The notes beneath the pieces are model-generated. The model ran no database searches. It was not told the origin of the DNA and saw nothing but the letters and a program-made list of their open reading frames with translations. A stretch of DNA of 64,000 nt from JACRCT01 sp049841135 (GTDB taxonomy: Bacteria; Myxococcota; Myxococcia; Myxococcales; UBA5297), in assembly GCA_049841135.1 (NCBI GenBank), contig JASGHK010000005.1, positions 2,232,001 through 2,296,000 of the forward strand. The letters run 5' to 3'. The position numbers were made by a program, and so were the translations under genes. Of this stretch, positions 27,047 to 35,684 are shown piece after piece (the stretch's first letter is position 1; each line of letters starts with the position of its first letter).

Positions 27047-27997
27047 TCAGTCGTCCTTGTCGGCCAGCTCGCGCAAGAACTCCTCCCGCGAGAGCAGTCC
27101 CTTCTTGGCCATGATGCGCAGGAGCGCCCAGAAGCGGGTCTCCAGCTTGGCCAGCTCCTCCGCGGTCGACTCGGACTTGAGCCCGAAGAGGTAGTCGAGG
27201 TCCTCGGTCGCGCCGCTGCCACTGCCGCTGGCTGCGCCGGTCTTCTTCTGCCGGTTCTTCTCGGCGCGCCGCTTGATGAGCTCGGCCAGGGCGGTGCGCT
27301 CGGTGACCTCCTGGCCGGCGGCAGGCGGGGCCTCGACGAGGTCGTTGTCGGTCAGGACCGGAAGCTCGACCTCCTCGGTGCGCGGGGTGGCGGAGTTCGC
27401 CGGCGCGGGTGGCGGGCGCAGCGGGGCCTTCGCCGGCGGGGCGATGGGCGGGGCGGTGGGCGCCGCGGGAGGACGGCGGTCGTCGATGACCTCCTCGACT
27501 CCCCCGGGCCGCACCACCGTCATCTTGTCCTGCGGCAGGCCGGCGTCCTTGAAGTAGTGGCGGCGGATGGCGGCGCGGATGCCGGAGAGCGGGGCGATGA
27601 CCGGCACCACCTTCACGCCGACGGTGAACTCGATCTCCTCGATGGCCGGGATGTTGAGCGGGTCGGCCATGGCCACGGTCAGCGTCTTCCGGGCGCCGCC
27701 CGGCCCGTCCTCGAGGGAGAGCGGGAAGAGGTCGTTGGCTTCGCAGAAGCGGCTCTTGAGCGCGCGCAGCGCGTCCCAGTCGAGCTCCTTGGGGTTGGGC
27801 GGCATGGGGACGGACTTGAGCCCCAGCGCCTGGGCCAACGCCTCGCACAGCTGGGCCTCGGTCAGAAAGCCCAGCGCGACCAAGGCGGCGCCGAGCCGGT
27901 GGCCGGTCTGGCGCTGGTAGGCGAGCGCCTGGTCCAGCTGCGGCGGCGCGATGAGCCGGCGTTCGAGCAGCAATTCTCCGAGGCGTTTCCGAGGCAT
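27047..27997 (-). CDS. Stand-alone MshEN (GspE N-terminal) protein, possible c-di-GMP receptor
   Basis: 316 residues. The first 55 residues carry two MshEN-type motifs in tandem: RLGELLLERRLIAPPQLDQA ... YQ (residues 5-28) and RLGAALVALGFLTEAQLCEA ... (residues about 34-54). The MshEN consensus is R-L-G-x-x-L-V-x-x-G-x-I-x-x-x-x-L-x-x-A-L-x-x-Q, known to bind cyclic di-GMP. The second copy fits well; in the first the conserved Gly is Arg. The domain continues to about residue 155 as in GspE/PilB. The remaining part is Pro-rich with a charged C-terminal helix (RREKNRQKKTG; LYGLKSESTAEELAKLETRF-like). No Walker ATPase is present, unlike GspE, so it cannot power secretion itself. No signal peptide is seen. 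It may sense c-di-GMP for motility or secretion. Confidence 0.88.
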   Translation of the reverse strand: MPRKRLGELLLERRLIAPPQLDQALAYQRQTGHRLGAALVALGFLTEAQLCEALAQALGLKSVPMPPNPKELDWDALRALKSRFCEANDLFPLSLEDGPGGARKTLTVAMADPLNIPAIEEIEFTVGVKVVPVIAPLSGIRAAIRRHYFKDAGLPQDKMTVVRPGGVEEVIDDRRPPAAPTAPPIAPPAKAPLRPPPAPANSATPRTEEVELPVLTDNDLVEAPPAAGQEVTERTALAELIKRRAEKNRQKKTGAASGSGSGATEDLDYLFGLKSESTAEELAKLETRFWALLRIMAKKGLLSREEFLRELADKDD

Positions 27998-28074
27998 GCG
28001 CGTCCCTCGCGTTCTGGGACGGAAAGTCTAGCGTGGGAAGGGAGGGCCACAACTTTCCGGATGCTCGGGCCGGC

Positions 28075-31000
28075 TCACCAGTCGGCGTTGGCCTGAAGGG
28101 CGTCCACCTCGAGCACGGCCTCGCCGGCGACCGAGCTGGGAAGCGCGGTGACCAGCACGAAGAGCGTCTGGCCGGGCAGGAAGCGGGCGACGTCGGCGCC
28201 CTGCACGGTGGAGGTGAGCTCGACGGGCGCGGCCGAGGCCGGGGCGGTGGCGAGGGTCGCCCACTGCTGGCCGATGAAGTCCCAGGCGTGCACCGTCAGC
28301 GCCTCGGAGTCGCCCCGCGGAGACGAGGCGCGGGCGGTGACGCGGAGGGTCAGCTGGGAGGGGAGGCGGCCCGCATCGTTCATCTCCAGGCGTGAGAACA
28401 CGCCTGGGACGAGACCGGTCTCGCTCATCTCCCAGACGTCATAGCTCGGCTCCACGGACTCGAGCAGGCCGCCGAAGAGGACCAGCCGCCCTCGCCGTTC
28501 GTCGTACGCGAGCCCGGCCTGGTAGACGGGCGGCGCGGCGAGGGCCCACTGCGTCCAGCCCTTCGCGTCGAGCGCCCACTGGTCGTCGAACAGCGTCCAG
28601 AGTTCCTGGTCGCGGTCCGTGTAGCACCAGCCGCCGGTGACCATCACCGCGCGCTCGACTGCGTGGTAGGCCATGGCGTGATCCAAACGGGCCGGGGGGC
28701 CGCTGACCCGGCGCTGGATCCAGTCCAGGCCGGTCCACTCCCAGGTGTCGTCCAGGGTGCACCCCTCCGAGTCGCAGCTGCCTTTCCCCTGTTCCGGGGA
28801 CCAGCCGCCGAACATGGCGGTGCGGTGGCGCGAGCGGTCGTGCGCCATCGCCGCGGCGGTGCGGACGGGCGGGACGGAGATGGGAGAGGCGAGGGACCAG
28901 CCGTTGGCTTCGTTGAAGAGCCGGGTGTCGGAGAAGTACTCGGGGTCGGAGGACTCGTCCGCGAACCCACCGCCGAAGAGGACGCTGGCCCGCGCGTCCC
29001 GGTCGTAGGCCATCGCGTGGTAGTAGCGCGCCTTGGGGGGGACGCCGCGGTGGAGCGCCAGGTACTCCAGCTCAGGGGTCGAGCTGGTCGTCAGCGGCAT
29101 CGAGAACTGGCCCTGCCAGGTGAAGGAGTCGTCGCCGTTCCGGGACTGCCCGTTGCCGGCGACGACGAAGCGCTGCGTGAGAGGGTCGACGGTCAGGGCG
29201 TAGGCCTGGTCCGAATTGAACCTCGGTGCGCCGTCGTAGTCATTGGGGGGAAGGACCCGCCACCCCTCGCCATCCCACACGAAAGCATTGCCATAGTCCG
29301 GTTGGTCATCGAGGTCGGTGTGGAGCACCCCGACGCCCGGGATGTAGGCGAGCGGCTGTCGAACGTAGAAGAGCGGGACGTAGCCCTGGTTCGGAACGAT
29401 CGACCAGGTGGGCGGGGCCACCTGGGACGCGGAGACGCGCAGCGGCGTCCCGTCGACCTTGGCGAGGGCGGCGACCTCCGCGGGGGTGGCGGCCTCGACG
29501 GGACCTTGCGGCGGCGACACACTGGTGAACTCCAGCAGCTCGGGGACGTCGGTCCCTCCCCGCCACTTCCAGGTGGCGGCCTTGCTCTCGGGAGCATGCG
29601 TGGGGTCGGCCACGAAGCGCGTCCGGGCGCGGACCCATCCGGAGACGTTGAGCGCGAGGTCGGTCTGCTGCACCTCCACCTCGGGCAAGGTCTCGCCCAG
29701 CTCGCCCACCTCGTCGACCGATCCGTCGGGGAGGACCACCGCCGACAGGGTCTCGCTCGCCTGTCCGACCCGGCGCACCGAGAGCGTCGACTCAGGCTCG
29801 GCGGCGCCCGGATCGGCGGCGAACCGCCAGCTCTCGCCGAAGCGGCCGACAACGAAGAGCTTCGACGGGTCGAGCTTGGCGCTGAAGTCGAACGAGAAGG
29901 CGTCGTCGGTCGTGGTCAGCCGCTGCGAGTTGCCCACCGTGTCCGAGAGCCAGACCACCAGCTTCTGCGGCCCTTCGAGCTCGGTCCCGTCCGCCGAGTA
30001 CTTGCAGGTCCAGGTCGTCGCGGGCGCGTCCTTCGGCGGCTCGCAGGTCATCGCCCGGTTCTGGACCGAGGCCTGCAGGGTAGAGATCGGCTCGTTGCAG
30101 ACCAGGGTCACGGCGACGTCGTTCGTCTGGTGGGCCGGGGTGCCCACGTGCTTCCGGTTGGCGGTGACGGAGGTGGGCTGCGGTGGAAGGAAGTCGAGCA
30201 CGACCGCGCCCAGCGCGAAGCGGTTGCCGTTGATGAAGGCATCGACGTCCAGGGTCTGCTCCCTGGGCTCGAGCCCGAGCTCCTCCCCGGTGACCCGGTA
30301 CTCGAAGTGCCAGACGCCGTCGTCGCCGGCCGGCTCGACCAGCTGCGCGTCGAGCTGGCCCAGCCGGACGGTCGGGGTGGAGGTGAGGCGCAGGGTGGTG
30401 GCGAAGGCGATGTGCACGGTCGCCCCGTCGGAGGCGACGGGTGGCTGGACGTTGGGATCCACCACGGCCAGGCTCTGGCCGAAGTCGAAGACGACGCCGA
30501 GGGGGAGCGTGGAGAGGATCCCCTCGTTGCCTGCCGAATCCACGAGCTTCACCGAGGCCGATTGCCAGCCCGCCTGGTCCACCGAGGTGGCGGTCAGCGT
30601 GCAATGGAACAGGCGCAGATCGATGGGGTCGGCGGCGCAGGGGACGGTCCGGCCGCGGTCGGTCAGCTCCGGCGGAGAGGACAGGGGCTCGGAGGCGACC
30701 AGCTCGACCTCCACGGTCATTCCCAGAGTGGCCGAAGGCGGGTGGGCGGTGATGGCAGCGACGTTCGGCGGGGTGAAGTCGAAGCGGACCTTGGCGCTGT
30801 GCGCGACCGCTCCCGCCGAGACGTCGACGGCGAGGTCGACGCCCTCCGGCTCCGCGCCGGTGACGGTGTAGGTGAACGTCGGGGCCGTCGAGGGGGAGCC
30901 AGAGGTTCGGGGCAGAAGCTGCCCCATCAACCTCACCTCGGGCTCGGCTGCGCCCAGTGCCGTGCCGGAGACCGAGACCGTGACCACCGAGTCCTTCCGG

Positions 31001-31101
31001 GCAATCGCCGGTGAGACCTCGACGGTCAGGTAGGTCGTCCCCAGGTGGAAGTCGCGGCAGGAGACGAGCGCGAGCAAGAGGATTAGCGGGAGGCGCTTCA
31101 T
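28075..31101 (-). CDS. Large Kelch-repeat lipoprotein
   Basis: 1008 residues. MKRLPLILLLALVSC is a lipoprotein signal with Arg at position +2, consistent with outer-membrane sorting. The first 400 residues hold Ig-like or cadherin-like modules with V-D-x-S-x-N-x-G-type turns (VKLVDSAGNEGI; VVWLSDTVGNSQRL). The part from about 640 to 890 has Kelch-type blades: ASVLFGGGFADES, TAMFGGWSPEQGKG, AVMVTGGWCYTD and RLVLFGGLLESVE, each with the di-Gly and a following W. The C-terminus is a beta-sandwich (LTLRVTARASSPRGDSEAL). Such proteins usually bind ligands or neighbours at the cell surface. The start at 31101 is preferred to the longer form because the signal fits; no strong ribosome site is seen. 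It is divergent from the gene at 31380. Confidence 0.9.
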   Translation of the reverse strand: MKRLPLILLLALVSCRDFHLGTTYLTVEVSPAIARKDSVVTVSVSGTALGAAEPEVRLMGQLLPRTSGSPSTAPTFTYTVTGAEPEGVDLAVDVSAGAVAHSAKVRFDFTPPNVAAITAHPPSATLGMTVEVELVASEPLSSPPELTDRGRTVPCAADPIDLRLFHCTLTATSVDQAGWQSASVKLVDSAGNEGILSTLPLGVVFDFGQSLAVVDPNVQPPVASDGATVHIAFATTLRLTSTPTVRLGQLDAQLVEPAGDDGVWHFEYRVTGEELGLEPREQTLDVDAFINGNRFALGAVVLDFLPPQPTSVTANRKHVGTPAHQTNDVAVTLVCNEPISTLQASVQNRAMTCEPPKDAPATTWTCKYSADGTELEGPQKLVVWLSDTVGNSQRLTTTDDAFSFDFSAKLDPSKLFVVGRFGESWRFAADPGAAEPESTLSVRRVGQASETLSAVVLPDGSVDEVGELGETLPEVEVQQTDLALNVSGWVRARTRFVADPTHAPESKAATWKWRGGTDVPELLEFTSVSPPQGPVEAATPAEVAALAKVDGTPLRVSASQVAPPTWSIVPNQGYVPLFYVRQPLAYIPGVGVLHTDLDDQPDYGNAFVWDGEGWRVLPPNDYDGAPRFNSDQAYALTVDPLTQRFVVAGNGQSRNGDDSFTWQGQFSMPLTTSSTPELEYLALHRGVPPKARYYHAMAYDRDARASVLFGGGFADESSDPEYFSDTRLFNEANGWSLASPISVPPVRTAAAMAHDRSRHRTAMFGGWSPEQGKGSCDSEGCTLDDTWEWTGLDWIQRRVSGPPARLDHAMAYHAVERAVMVTGGWCYTDRDQELWTLFDDQWALDAKGWTQWALAAPPVYQAGLAYDERRGRLVLFGGLLESVEPSYDVWEMSETGLVPGVFSRLEMNDAGRLPSQLTLRVTARASSPRGDSEALTVHAWDFIGQQWATLATAPASAAPVELTSTVQGADVARFLPGQTLFVLVTALPSSVAGEAVLEVDALQANADW

Positions 31102-31275
31102 GGGGATGCGAGTTTCGTGGAGCGCCGTCTTTCGCGCAAACCTCATCTACAGCGGTCCCCCAAGCTTCGTGCCGGGCCCGGGAGGGTCTTGGGCGCGCCA
31201 AAGGGCCCGCGCCGCCAGGGCTCGTGGGACGCATCGACGGCCGGATGCAGACCGATGCCACCTGGCGGGAGTTGA

Positions 31276-31311
31276 GCGTGGACCGGAGCGTGGACCACCG
31301 GATCGTGGACC
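31276..31311. promoter_or_regulatory. Three GTGGACC direct repeats upstream of the MYXO-CTERM-like gene
   Basis: GCGTGGACC at 31276-31284 and 31288-31296, then TCGTGGACC at 31303-31311, 70 to 105 bases before the ATG at 31380 and within the divergent spacer shared with the Kelch lipoprotein. Repeats of this spacing could be a regulator site, but this is an inference from repetition only. Confidence 0.3.
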
Positions 31312-31379
31312 ACTTGATGGGCTGCTCAACCGAGCCGTACGCTAACGGCACACTTGGGCCGCGAGGGGTGGAAAGCCTC

Positions 31380-32108
31380 ATGACACGGTTTCGTCGGATC
31401 GATGGCCGGCAGACGCCTGCCGTCACAGGAAGTCTCGCAAAGCGACTTGTCGCCTCCTGCTTGTGCACCGCATCGGCACTTGGCTTGGCCCTCGTTCCTG
31501 TAGCTGCCAGCGCTTGTCCAGCCACGGAGCGCTACGAGACCGACCCCGCCGAGATCGGCGTCGACACCGTCGCTCCTGCTGTGCCCCAAGTGCAGGTGCT
31601 GAGCGTCAGCCGGGCCAAGGCGGATCTCTTCCCCGGAATCTGCGACATCGGATGGATCTCGCTGAGCGTCACCTCTTCGGACGACCGCACCCCTGCCGAC
31701 AAGCTTGGATACGTGATCAGCCTCGTCGAGGGCAGCCGCGCCCACCTGTATGGCGCCGAACTGGACATGCCGCGTCCGCTGCGCGATGGAAAAGGCGGGC
31801 TAGGCATCGTCGATGGCAACGACGCGATCCGAGAGGGCCTGGACGTCACCCTCGCCGTCTCCGTGGTGGACCTCGCCGGAAACCGCTCGGCGCCTACCAA
31901 CGTGACCGTCAGCGACGGCGGCGGCTGCGCCTGCTCGAGCACGGGGGCGAGCTCGATTGCGTGGCTGCCCGTGCTGGCTTTGCTCGGCGTTCGACGCCGA
32001 CGACGCAGCTCACCGAGCTGCAGCTCGTGGCGCTACCCGTACCGCATCCGATCACCAAGGCGCCCACGGGTACCGTGCGCGGGCACTCAAGCGACCCAAG
32101 GGTCCTGA
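31380..32108 (+). CDS. MYXO-CTERM-like exported protein
   Basis: 242 residues. MTRFRRIDGRQTPAV leads to LVASCLCTASALGLALVPVA ASACP, a Sec-like signal. A domain of about 110 residues follows, with YVISLVEGSRAHLYGAELDM and VTLAVSVVDLAGNRSAPTN, the latter typical of an Ig-like strand with a D-x-A-G-N turn. The tail GGCACSSTG, a hydrophobic stretch (SIAWLPVLALLGV) and RRRRR match a MYXO-CTERM signal. Unusually, 30 or so residues (SSPSCSSWRYPYRIRSPR...) follow the Arg cluster, whereas the signal is normally at the very end. Either the stop has been lost by mutation or the tail is a variant. It is divergent from the Kelch lipoprotein. Confidence 0.75.
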   Translation: MTRFRRIDGRQTPAVTGSLAKRLVASCLCTASALGLALVPVAASACPATERYETDPAEIGVDTVAPAVPQVQVLSVSRAKADLFPGICDIGWISLSVTSSDDRTPADKLGYVISLVEGSRAHLYGAELDMPRPLRDGKGGLGIVDGNDAIREGLDVTLAVSVVDLAGNRSAPTNVTVSDGGGCACSSTGASSIAWLPVLALLGVRRRRRSSPSCSSWRYPYRIRSPRRPRVPCAGTQATQGS

Positions 32109-32195
32109 CGCACCGGTCGGTGCCGCTGACCGAGCACGCAGTTCCTGCGCTGTCGACCTGAAGCTTGGCGGCGCTTGAGCCCGATCGTACGGAAG

Positions 32196-32232
32196 CCCCT
32201 CCCCCCCCCCCCCCCCCCCCCAAACGGGGGGG
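32196..32232. repeat. Poly-C tract (C4-T-C21) with facing G7
   Basis: Twenty-one consecutive C (32201-32221) preceded by CCCCT and followed by AAACGGGGGGG. Seven of the C can pair with the seven G across an AAAC loop to give a strong hairpin, possibly a terminator for the upstream gene. A run this long can vary in length between cells or be miscounted in assembly. Confidence 0.85.
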
Positions 32233-32349
32233 CGGTCCCTTGAGATTTCCCAGACTCCTTCCGTAGAAGCCGCTGCGCTGGGCAAGCCGGCCGGTGCCTA
32301 CAAAGCCAGCTCTCGTGCCGCCGGTCGGTTGTCTGCTGTCGAGAAACTT

Positions 32350-32403
32350 GTATCCACCGGATACCCTTCGTCGTCAGCCTGACAGATGGGTTAGACCTGT
32401 CAG
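32350..32403. promoter_or_regulatory. Two short perfect dyads upstream of the Che operon
   Basis: GTATCC-ACC-GGATAC (32350-32364) and CTGACAG (32379-32385) with CTGTCAG (32397-32403), 11-base loop. They lie 135-190 bases before the first gene of the operon in a less GC-rich stretch and may be binding sites for a regulator. This is inferred from symmetry only. Confidence 0.4.
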
Positions 32404-32537
32404 CGCCGCGCATTCTGGCGTTTATCGAAACGGCGCGAGCGAGCCGATGGAGAAGACGGAGAGGTGTGTAGAACACTAGCCGTGCTGCGGGAAGGCTTAC
32501 TGGATTAGAAAGAGAAAGCAGGGGGCTGGAGAATGTT

Positions 32538-32912
32538 ATGCGCGTCATGCTCCTGGACGACAGTCCCTCTATCCGCACGATCCTCCGGGTTTTCCTGGGG
32601 AATCTGAATGCTGAGTTCATCGAGGCTGGCGACGGCGAGCGGGCGCTGCGGCTCCTGCGGGTCATGACCCCAGAGCTGGTGATCGCCGACGTCCGCATGG
32701 AGCCGATGGACGGCATCGCCTTCCTCAAAGCCGTCCGCACCGACCCGGACGAGCGGGTCCGCGCCGTCCCCGTCATCCTCCTGACCAGCGACACCAAGCC
32801 GGAGCTCGAGCAGGAAGGCCGCGACGCCGGCGCCAACGACTTCGTGCGCAAGCCCGTCAGCGGCACCCGCCTCATGGACACCGTCAACAAGGTCCTGGGG
32901 AGAGCTGCGTGA
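32538..32912 (+). CDS. CheY-like response regulator
   Basis: 124 residues, receiver only. MRVMLLDDSPSIRTILRVFL has the acidic pair, ELVIADVRMEPMDGIAFLKA the phospho-acceptor Asp (near residue 53), VPVILLTSDTKPE the switch Thr and DFVRKPVSGTRL the conserved Lys. GGAGA lies before the ATG at 32538. It is the first gene of an eight-gene operon in which neighbours overlap by four bases or less. It is probably the output regulator of the pathway, phosphorylated by the CheA at 35677, and acts on a motor, a pilus apparatus or a second-messenger protein. The target cannot be read from sequence. Confidence 0.93.
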   Translation: MRVMLLDDSPSIRTILRVFLGNLNAEFIEAGDGERALRLLRVMTPELVIADVRMEPMDGIAFLKAVRTDPDERVRAVPVILLTSDTKPELEQEGRDAGANDFVRKPVSGTRLMDTVNKVLGRAA

Positions 32913-33817
32913 GCCTTCCCGCGGTCCTGCTGGTGGACGACAGCGAGGCGGTCCTCGCCTTCGAGCGCGCGGCGCTGACCGGCCACTGCGACCTGGTCAC
33001 GGCCTCCAACGGCCGACAGGCGCTGGAGCGGATGGCCCAGCGGATCCCCGACCTCGTCCTCCTGGACCTGTCGATGCCCGAGATGGACGGGGGCGAGGTG
33101 CTCTCGCGCGTCAAGGCGGACTCGCGGCTGCGCGAGGTGCCGGTCATCGTGCTCTCCTCCGAGAGCTCCCGCGAAGCCGAGTGCCTGGCGGCCGGCGCCG
33201 AGCGCTTCCTCTCCAAGCCGGTCGCTGCGGACAGGCTGCTCTCGGCGGTCAACCAGGCCCTGGAGGACGTCCAGCGCCGCAAGCGCCAAGGCTCCCTGGC
33301 CGCGCTGCCCGTCGGCGTCGGCCCCTACGAGCTGTGCCTGCCGCTCTCCAGCGTGCGCACCGTGCTCCTCCAGCCGATGCTGCAGCAGCTGCCCTCCGCT
33401 CCCCACTACCTCGTCGGCATCTTCTCGCTGCGCGGGCAGCTGGTCGCGGTGCTCGACCTGGCCCGGCGCATGGGCGTCGAGCACCAGACCCCGGTGGCCG
33501 AGCGCAAGCTGGTCGTCGTCGAGGAGCAAGGCGTGCTGCTGGCGCTCTGCTTCGACCGCGTCAGCGCTCCGGAGGAGTTCCCCTCCGAGGCCGTCGTGCC
33601 AAGGGAGCAGGTGGGCGGCGGCGAGTTCGGCGTCTACGGCCGCGTCCTGCGCTGTTTCTTGCGGGCGACGGGCGAAGGTCAGGGCGCGCCGAAGGCAGCC
33701 GATGCCGCCGCCGGTCGCGCCTTTCTGCCCGTGCTCGAGCCGGCCTCCCTCTTCTCCGGCTCGCTGCTGGGCGAGATCCGAGCGCTGCTGCGCGAGCTGC
33801 CCGGAGACGTTCGATGA
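32909..33817 (+). CDS. REC-CheW fusion (CheV-like, reversed order)
   Basis: 302 residues. A receiver comes first (LPAVLLVDDSEAVLAFERAA; DLVLLDLSMPEMDGGEVLSR; VIVLSSESSREAE; FLSKPVAADRLL), then a CheW domain (LPVGVGPYELCLPLSSVRTV; HYLVGIFSLRGQLVAVLDLA). Classical CheV has CheW first and REC second, so the order is swapped. CheV proteins couple receptors to CheA and their receiver tunes adaptation by phosphorylation. The GTG at 32909 overlaps the previous stop by four bases. It ends in an ATGA overlap with cheR. A role as feedback-controlled adaptor is an inference from domain content. Confidence 0.92.
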   Translation: MSLPAVLLVDDSEAVLAFERAALTGHCDLVTASNGRQALERMAQRIPDLVLLDLSMPEMDGGEVLSRVKADSRLREVPVIVLSSESSREAECLAAGAERFLSKPVAADRLLSAVNQALEDVQRRKRQGSLAALPVGVGPYELCLPLSSVRTVLLQPMLQQLPSAPHYLVGIFSLRGQLVAVLDLARRMGVEHQTPVAERKLVVVEEQGVLLALCFDRVSAPEEFPSEAVVPREQVGGGEFGVYGRVLRCFLRATGEGQGAPKAADAAAGRAFLPVLEPASLFSGSLLGEIRALLRELPGDVR

Positions 33818-35112
33818 TGCTGGCCCGCGCCCAGAAGGGCCCGCGCGGCCTCGTCGCCACGCGCCTGGTCTCCCTGGTCGCCCGCTGGACCGGCTTCGAC
33901 GAGCAGGCGGTGCGCGAGGAGGCGCTGCAGGCGGCCCTGGCGCCGCTGCTCGCCAAGGGCGAGAGCCCCGAGGCGATCCTGGAGCGCGCCGCTGCCGGCG
34001 ACCGCGCGCTGGTGGACCTGCTCAGCCAGGCCGTGCTCGTCGGCGAGAGCTACTTCTTCCGCCAGCCCGAGCACTTCCAGTTCGTCGCCTCCTCGCTCGT
34101 TCCGGCCTGGGCCGCCGACGGACGCCTGGTGCGCGCCTGGTGCGCGGGCTGCTCGACGGGCGAAGAGGCGTACTCGCTCAGCGCCGTGCTCGACGCGGCC
34201 GGGCTTCGCCGCTTCCAGGTGCTGGGGACCGACCTGCTCCCGCGCAACGTGGAGCACGCCCGCGAGGGCCGCTACGGCTCCTGGTCGCTGCGGCGGGGCA
34301 ACCCGCTCCTCGCCGACCTCTTCGAGCCGGGCACCTCTGGCCGCGACGAGCGCCGCGTGCGGCCGGAGCTGCGCGAGCACACCGAGTTCCGCGTCCACAA
34401 CCTGCTCGCCTCCCCGCCCGAGCCCGGGGCCTTCGACCTCGTCTTCTGCCGCAACGTCCTCATCTACTTCGCCCCCGCGCCTGCCGAGCAGGTCCGCGCC
34501 TCGCTCGCCGGAGCGCTCCTCCCGGGCGGAGTGCTCGCCTTCGCGGCCATGGACGTGGGCGCCACCGCGCCGCCGGGCGTCGAGCGCTGCGGTTCGCCCG
34601 AGCACCAGATCTTCGTGCGCGCGGACGGCGCCGACACCGTGCCGGCGCCGCCCAAGCGCCTGCCCAAGCCCCGCGCCCTCCGCCGGCGCTCCTCCGCGGC
34701 GCGCTCTTCCGCCGGGGAAGTGCTGCCGCCTCCTCCGCCCGCGTCGACCGGCGGGGCGACCTCGGCGGACTCGGGGGACTCGGCGGAGTCGAGGGCGCGC
34801 GGCGCGGTGGACCCCGTGGCCCTGCACGTGCGCGCCCTCGGTCAGCTCGAGCAGGGGGAGCGGGACGCCGCTGAACGCCAGCTCTCCGAGCTGCGCGACA
34901 TCGCGCCCGGCTACGTCCCGGCGCTGCTGGAGAGCGCGCTGCTGTATGCCCGGGACGGCCGCAAGAGCGCCGCGGTGGCGCTGATGCGCGAGGTCCTCGA
35001 GCGCACCTTGATCCTGCCGGGTCAGACCTCCATCGACGGCCCCGAGCCGCTGCCGGCCGACTTCTATGCCTCGGCGGCGCGGGCCTTCCTCGACGCGGAG
35101 CAGAAGAAGTGA
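33814..35112 (+). CDS. cheR: CheR-type methyltransferase with C-terminal TPR-like extension
   Basis: 432 residues, longer than plain CheR (about 280). The N-terminal helical domain holds FDEQAVREEALQAALAPLLA. The SAM-binding motif is AWCAGCSTGEEAYSLSAVLD, followed by VLGTDLLPRNVEHAREGRYG and FDLVFCRNVLIYFAPAPAEQ. A Pro/Ser-rich linker (about 280-330) leads to a C-terminal helical part (LGQLEQGERDAAERQLSEL; ALLESALLYARDGRKSAAVA) that looks like TPR pairs, as in FrzF-like or CheR-TPR proteins. CheR methylates Glu side chains on the receptor to raise kinase activity. The ATG at 33814 overlaps the previous stop (ATGA). The TPR part may let it bind partners rather than a receptor pentapeptide. Confidence 0.93.
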   Translation: MMLARAQKGPRGLVATRLVSLVARWTGFDEQAVREEALQAALAPLLAKGESPEAILERAAAGDRALVDLLSQAVLVGESYFFRQPEHFQFVASSLVPAWAADGRLVRAWCAGCSTGEEAYSLSAVLDAAGLRRFQVLGTDLLPRNVEHAREGRYGSWSLRRGNPLLADLFEPGTSGRDERRVRPELREHTEFRVHNLLASPPEPGAFDLVFCRNVLIYFAPAPAEQVRASLAGALLPGGVLAFAAMDVGATAPPGVERCGSPEHQIFVRADGADTVPAPPKRLPKPRALRRRSSAARSSAGEVLPPPPPASTGGATSADSGDSAESRARGAVDPVALHVRALGQLEQGERDAAERQLSELRDIAPGYVPALLESALLYARDGRKSAAVALMREVLERTLILPGQTSIDGPEPLPADFYASAARAFLDAEQKK

Positions 35113-35684
35113 GCGCACCGGATCCCACCCTCTTGGGCGACGAGCTCTCTCCGGAGCTGCTCGAGCTGCTGGCTGCCCGCGCCCAGCGGGCCCTGCGCCG
35201 CGAGGACGAGGGCGCCGAGGCCGAGGCCACCCTCCCGGTCGCCCTGTTCCCGGTCGGCACCGACACCTACGCCATCGCGCTCGCCTCGCTGCGCGCGGTG
35301 GTGCCGCTGCGCCTGGTGGCCCCGCTGCCGCTCGCGCCGCCCCACGTGCTGGGCTTCCTGCGCTTCCAGAACCAGCTCCTGTGCGCCCTGAGCCTGATGT
35401 CGCTGCTGGGGGTGCGCGGCTGGCGCCAGGACTGCGCGGTGCTCCTGGTCGTCGAGGCGGGCGACGGGCACCTGGTGGCGGTCGACTGCGAGCAGGTGCC
35501 GCGCATCGGCGCGCTCCCGGTCGCTGCCGTCGACCAGGCGCGCTCCAAGTCCGACGCGCCGGTGGTCGACGTGACCCTCGCCAGCGGCGCCTCCCTCAAG
35601 CAGGTCGGCCTGGTCGACGTGGGCGCGCTCGTCGAGCGCAGCCGCCGCGGAAGCAGCCCAGGGGCGGGAGGCGCCCATGATTGA
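35109..35684 (+). CDS. cheW: CheW-like coupling protein
   Basis: 191 residues. After about 35 residues of charged helix the CheW fold is clear: LPVALFPVGTDTYAIALASL, RLVAPLPLAPPHVLGFLRFQ, NQLLCALSLMSLLGVRGWRQ and CAVLLVVEAGDGHLVAVDCE. It links receptor and CheA. The Q-x-x-V/I-x-G motif typical of CheW is replaced by QLLCALSL, so binding details may differ. The GTG at 35109 overlaps the CheR stop by four bases; the end overlaps the CheA start by eight. The operon thus has two CheW-type adaptors, this one and the REC-CheW fusion. Confidence 0.88.
   Translation: MSAPDPTLLGDELSPELLELLAARAQRALRREDEGAEAEATLPVALFPVGTDTYAIALASLRAVVPLRLVAPLPLAPPHVLGFLRFQNQLLCALSLMSLLGVRGWRQDCAVLLVVEAGDGHLVAVDCEQVPRIGALPVAAVDQARSKSDAPVVDVTLASGASLKQVGLVDVGALVERSRRGSSPGAGGAHD

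Larger units (their letters stand above)
32109..32537. other. Upstream region of the chemosensory operon
   Basis: 429 bases without a gene. It holds the poly-C tract and G7 run (32196-32232), two perfect short dyads (32350-32403) and a less GC-rich stretch from about 32270 to 32535 that is the likely promoter region of the Che-like operon. No clear -35/-10 pair is seen. Confidence 0.6.
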
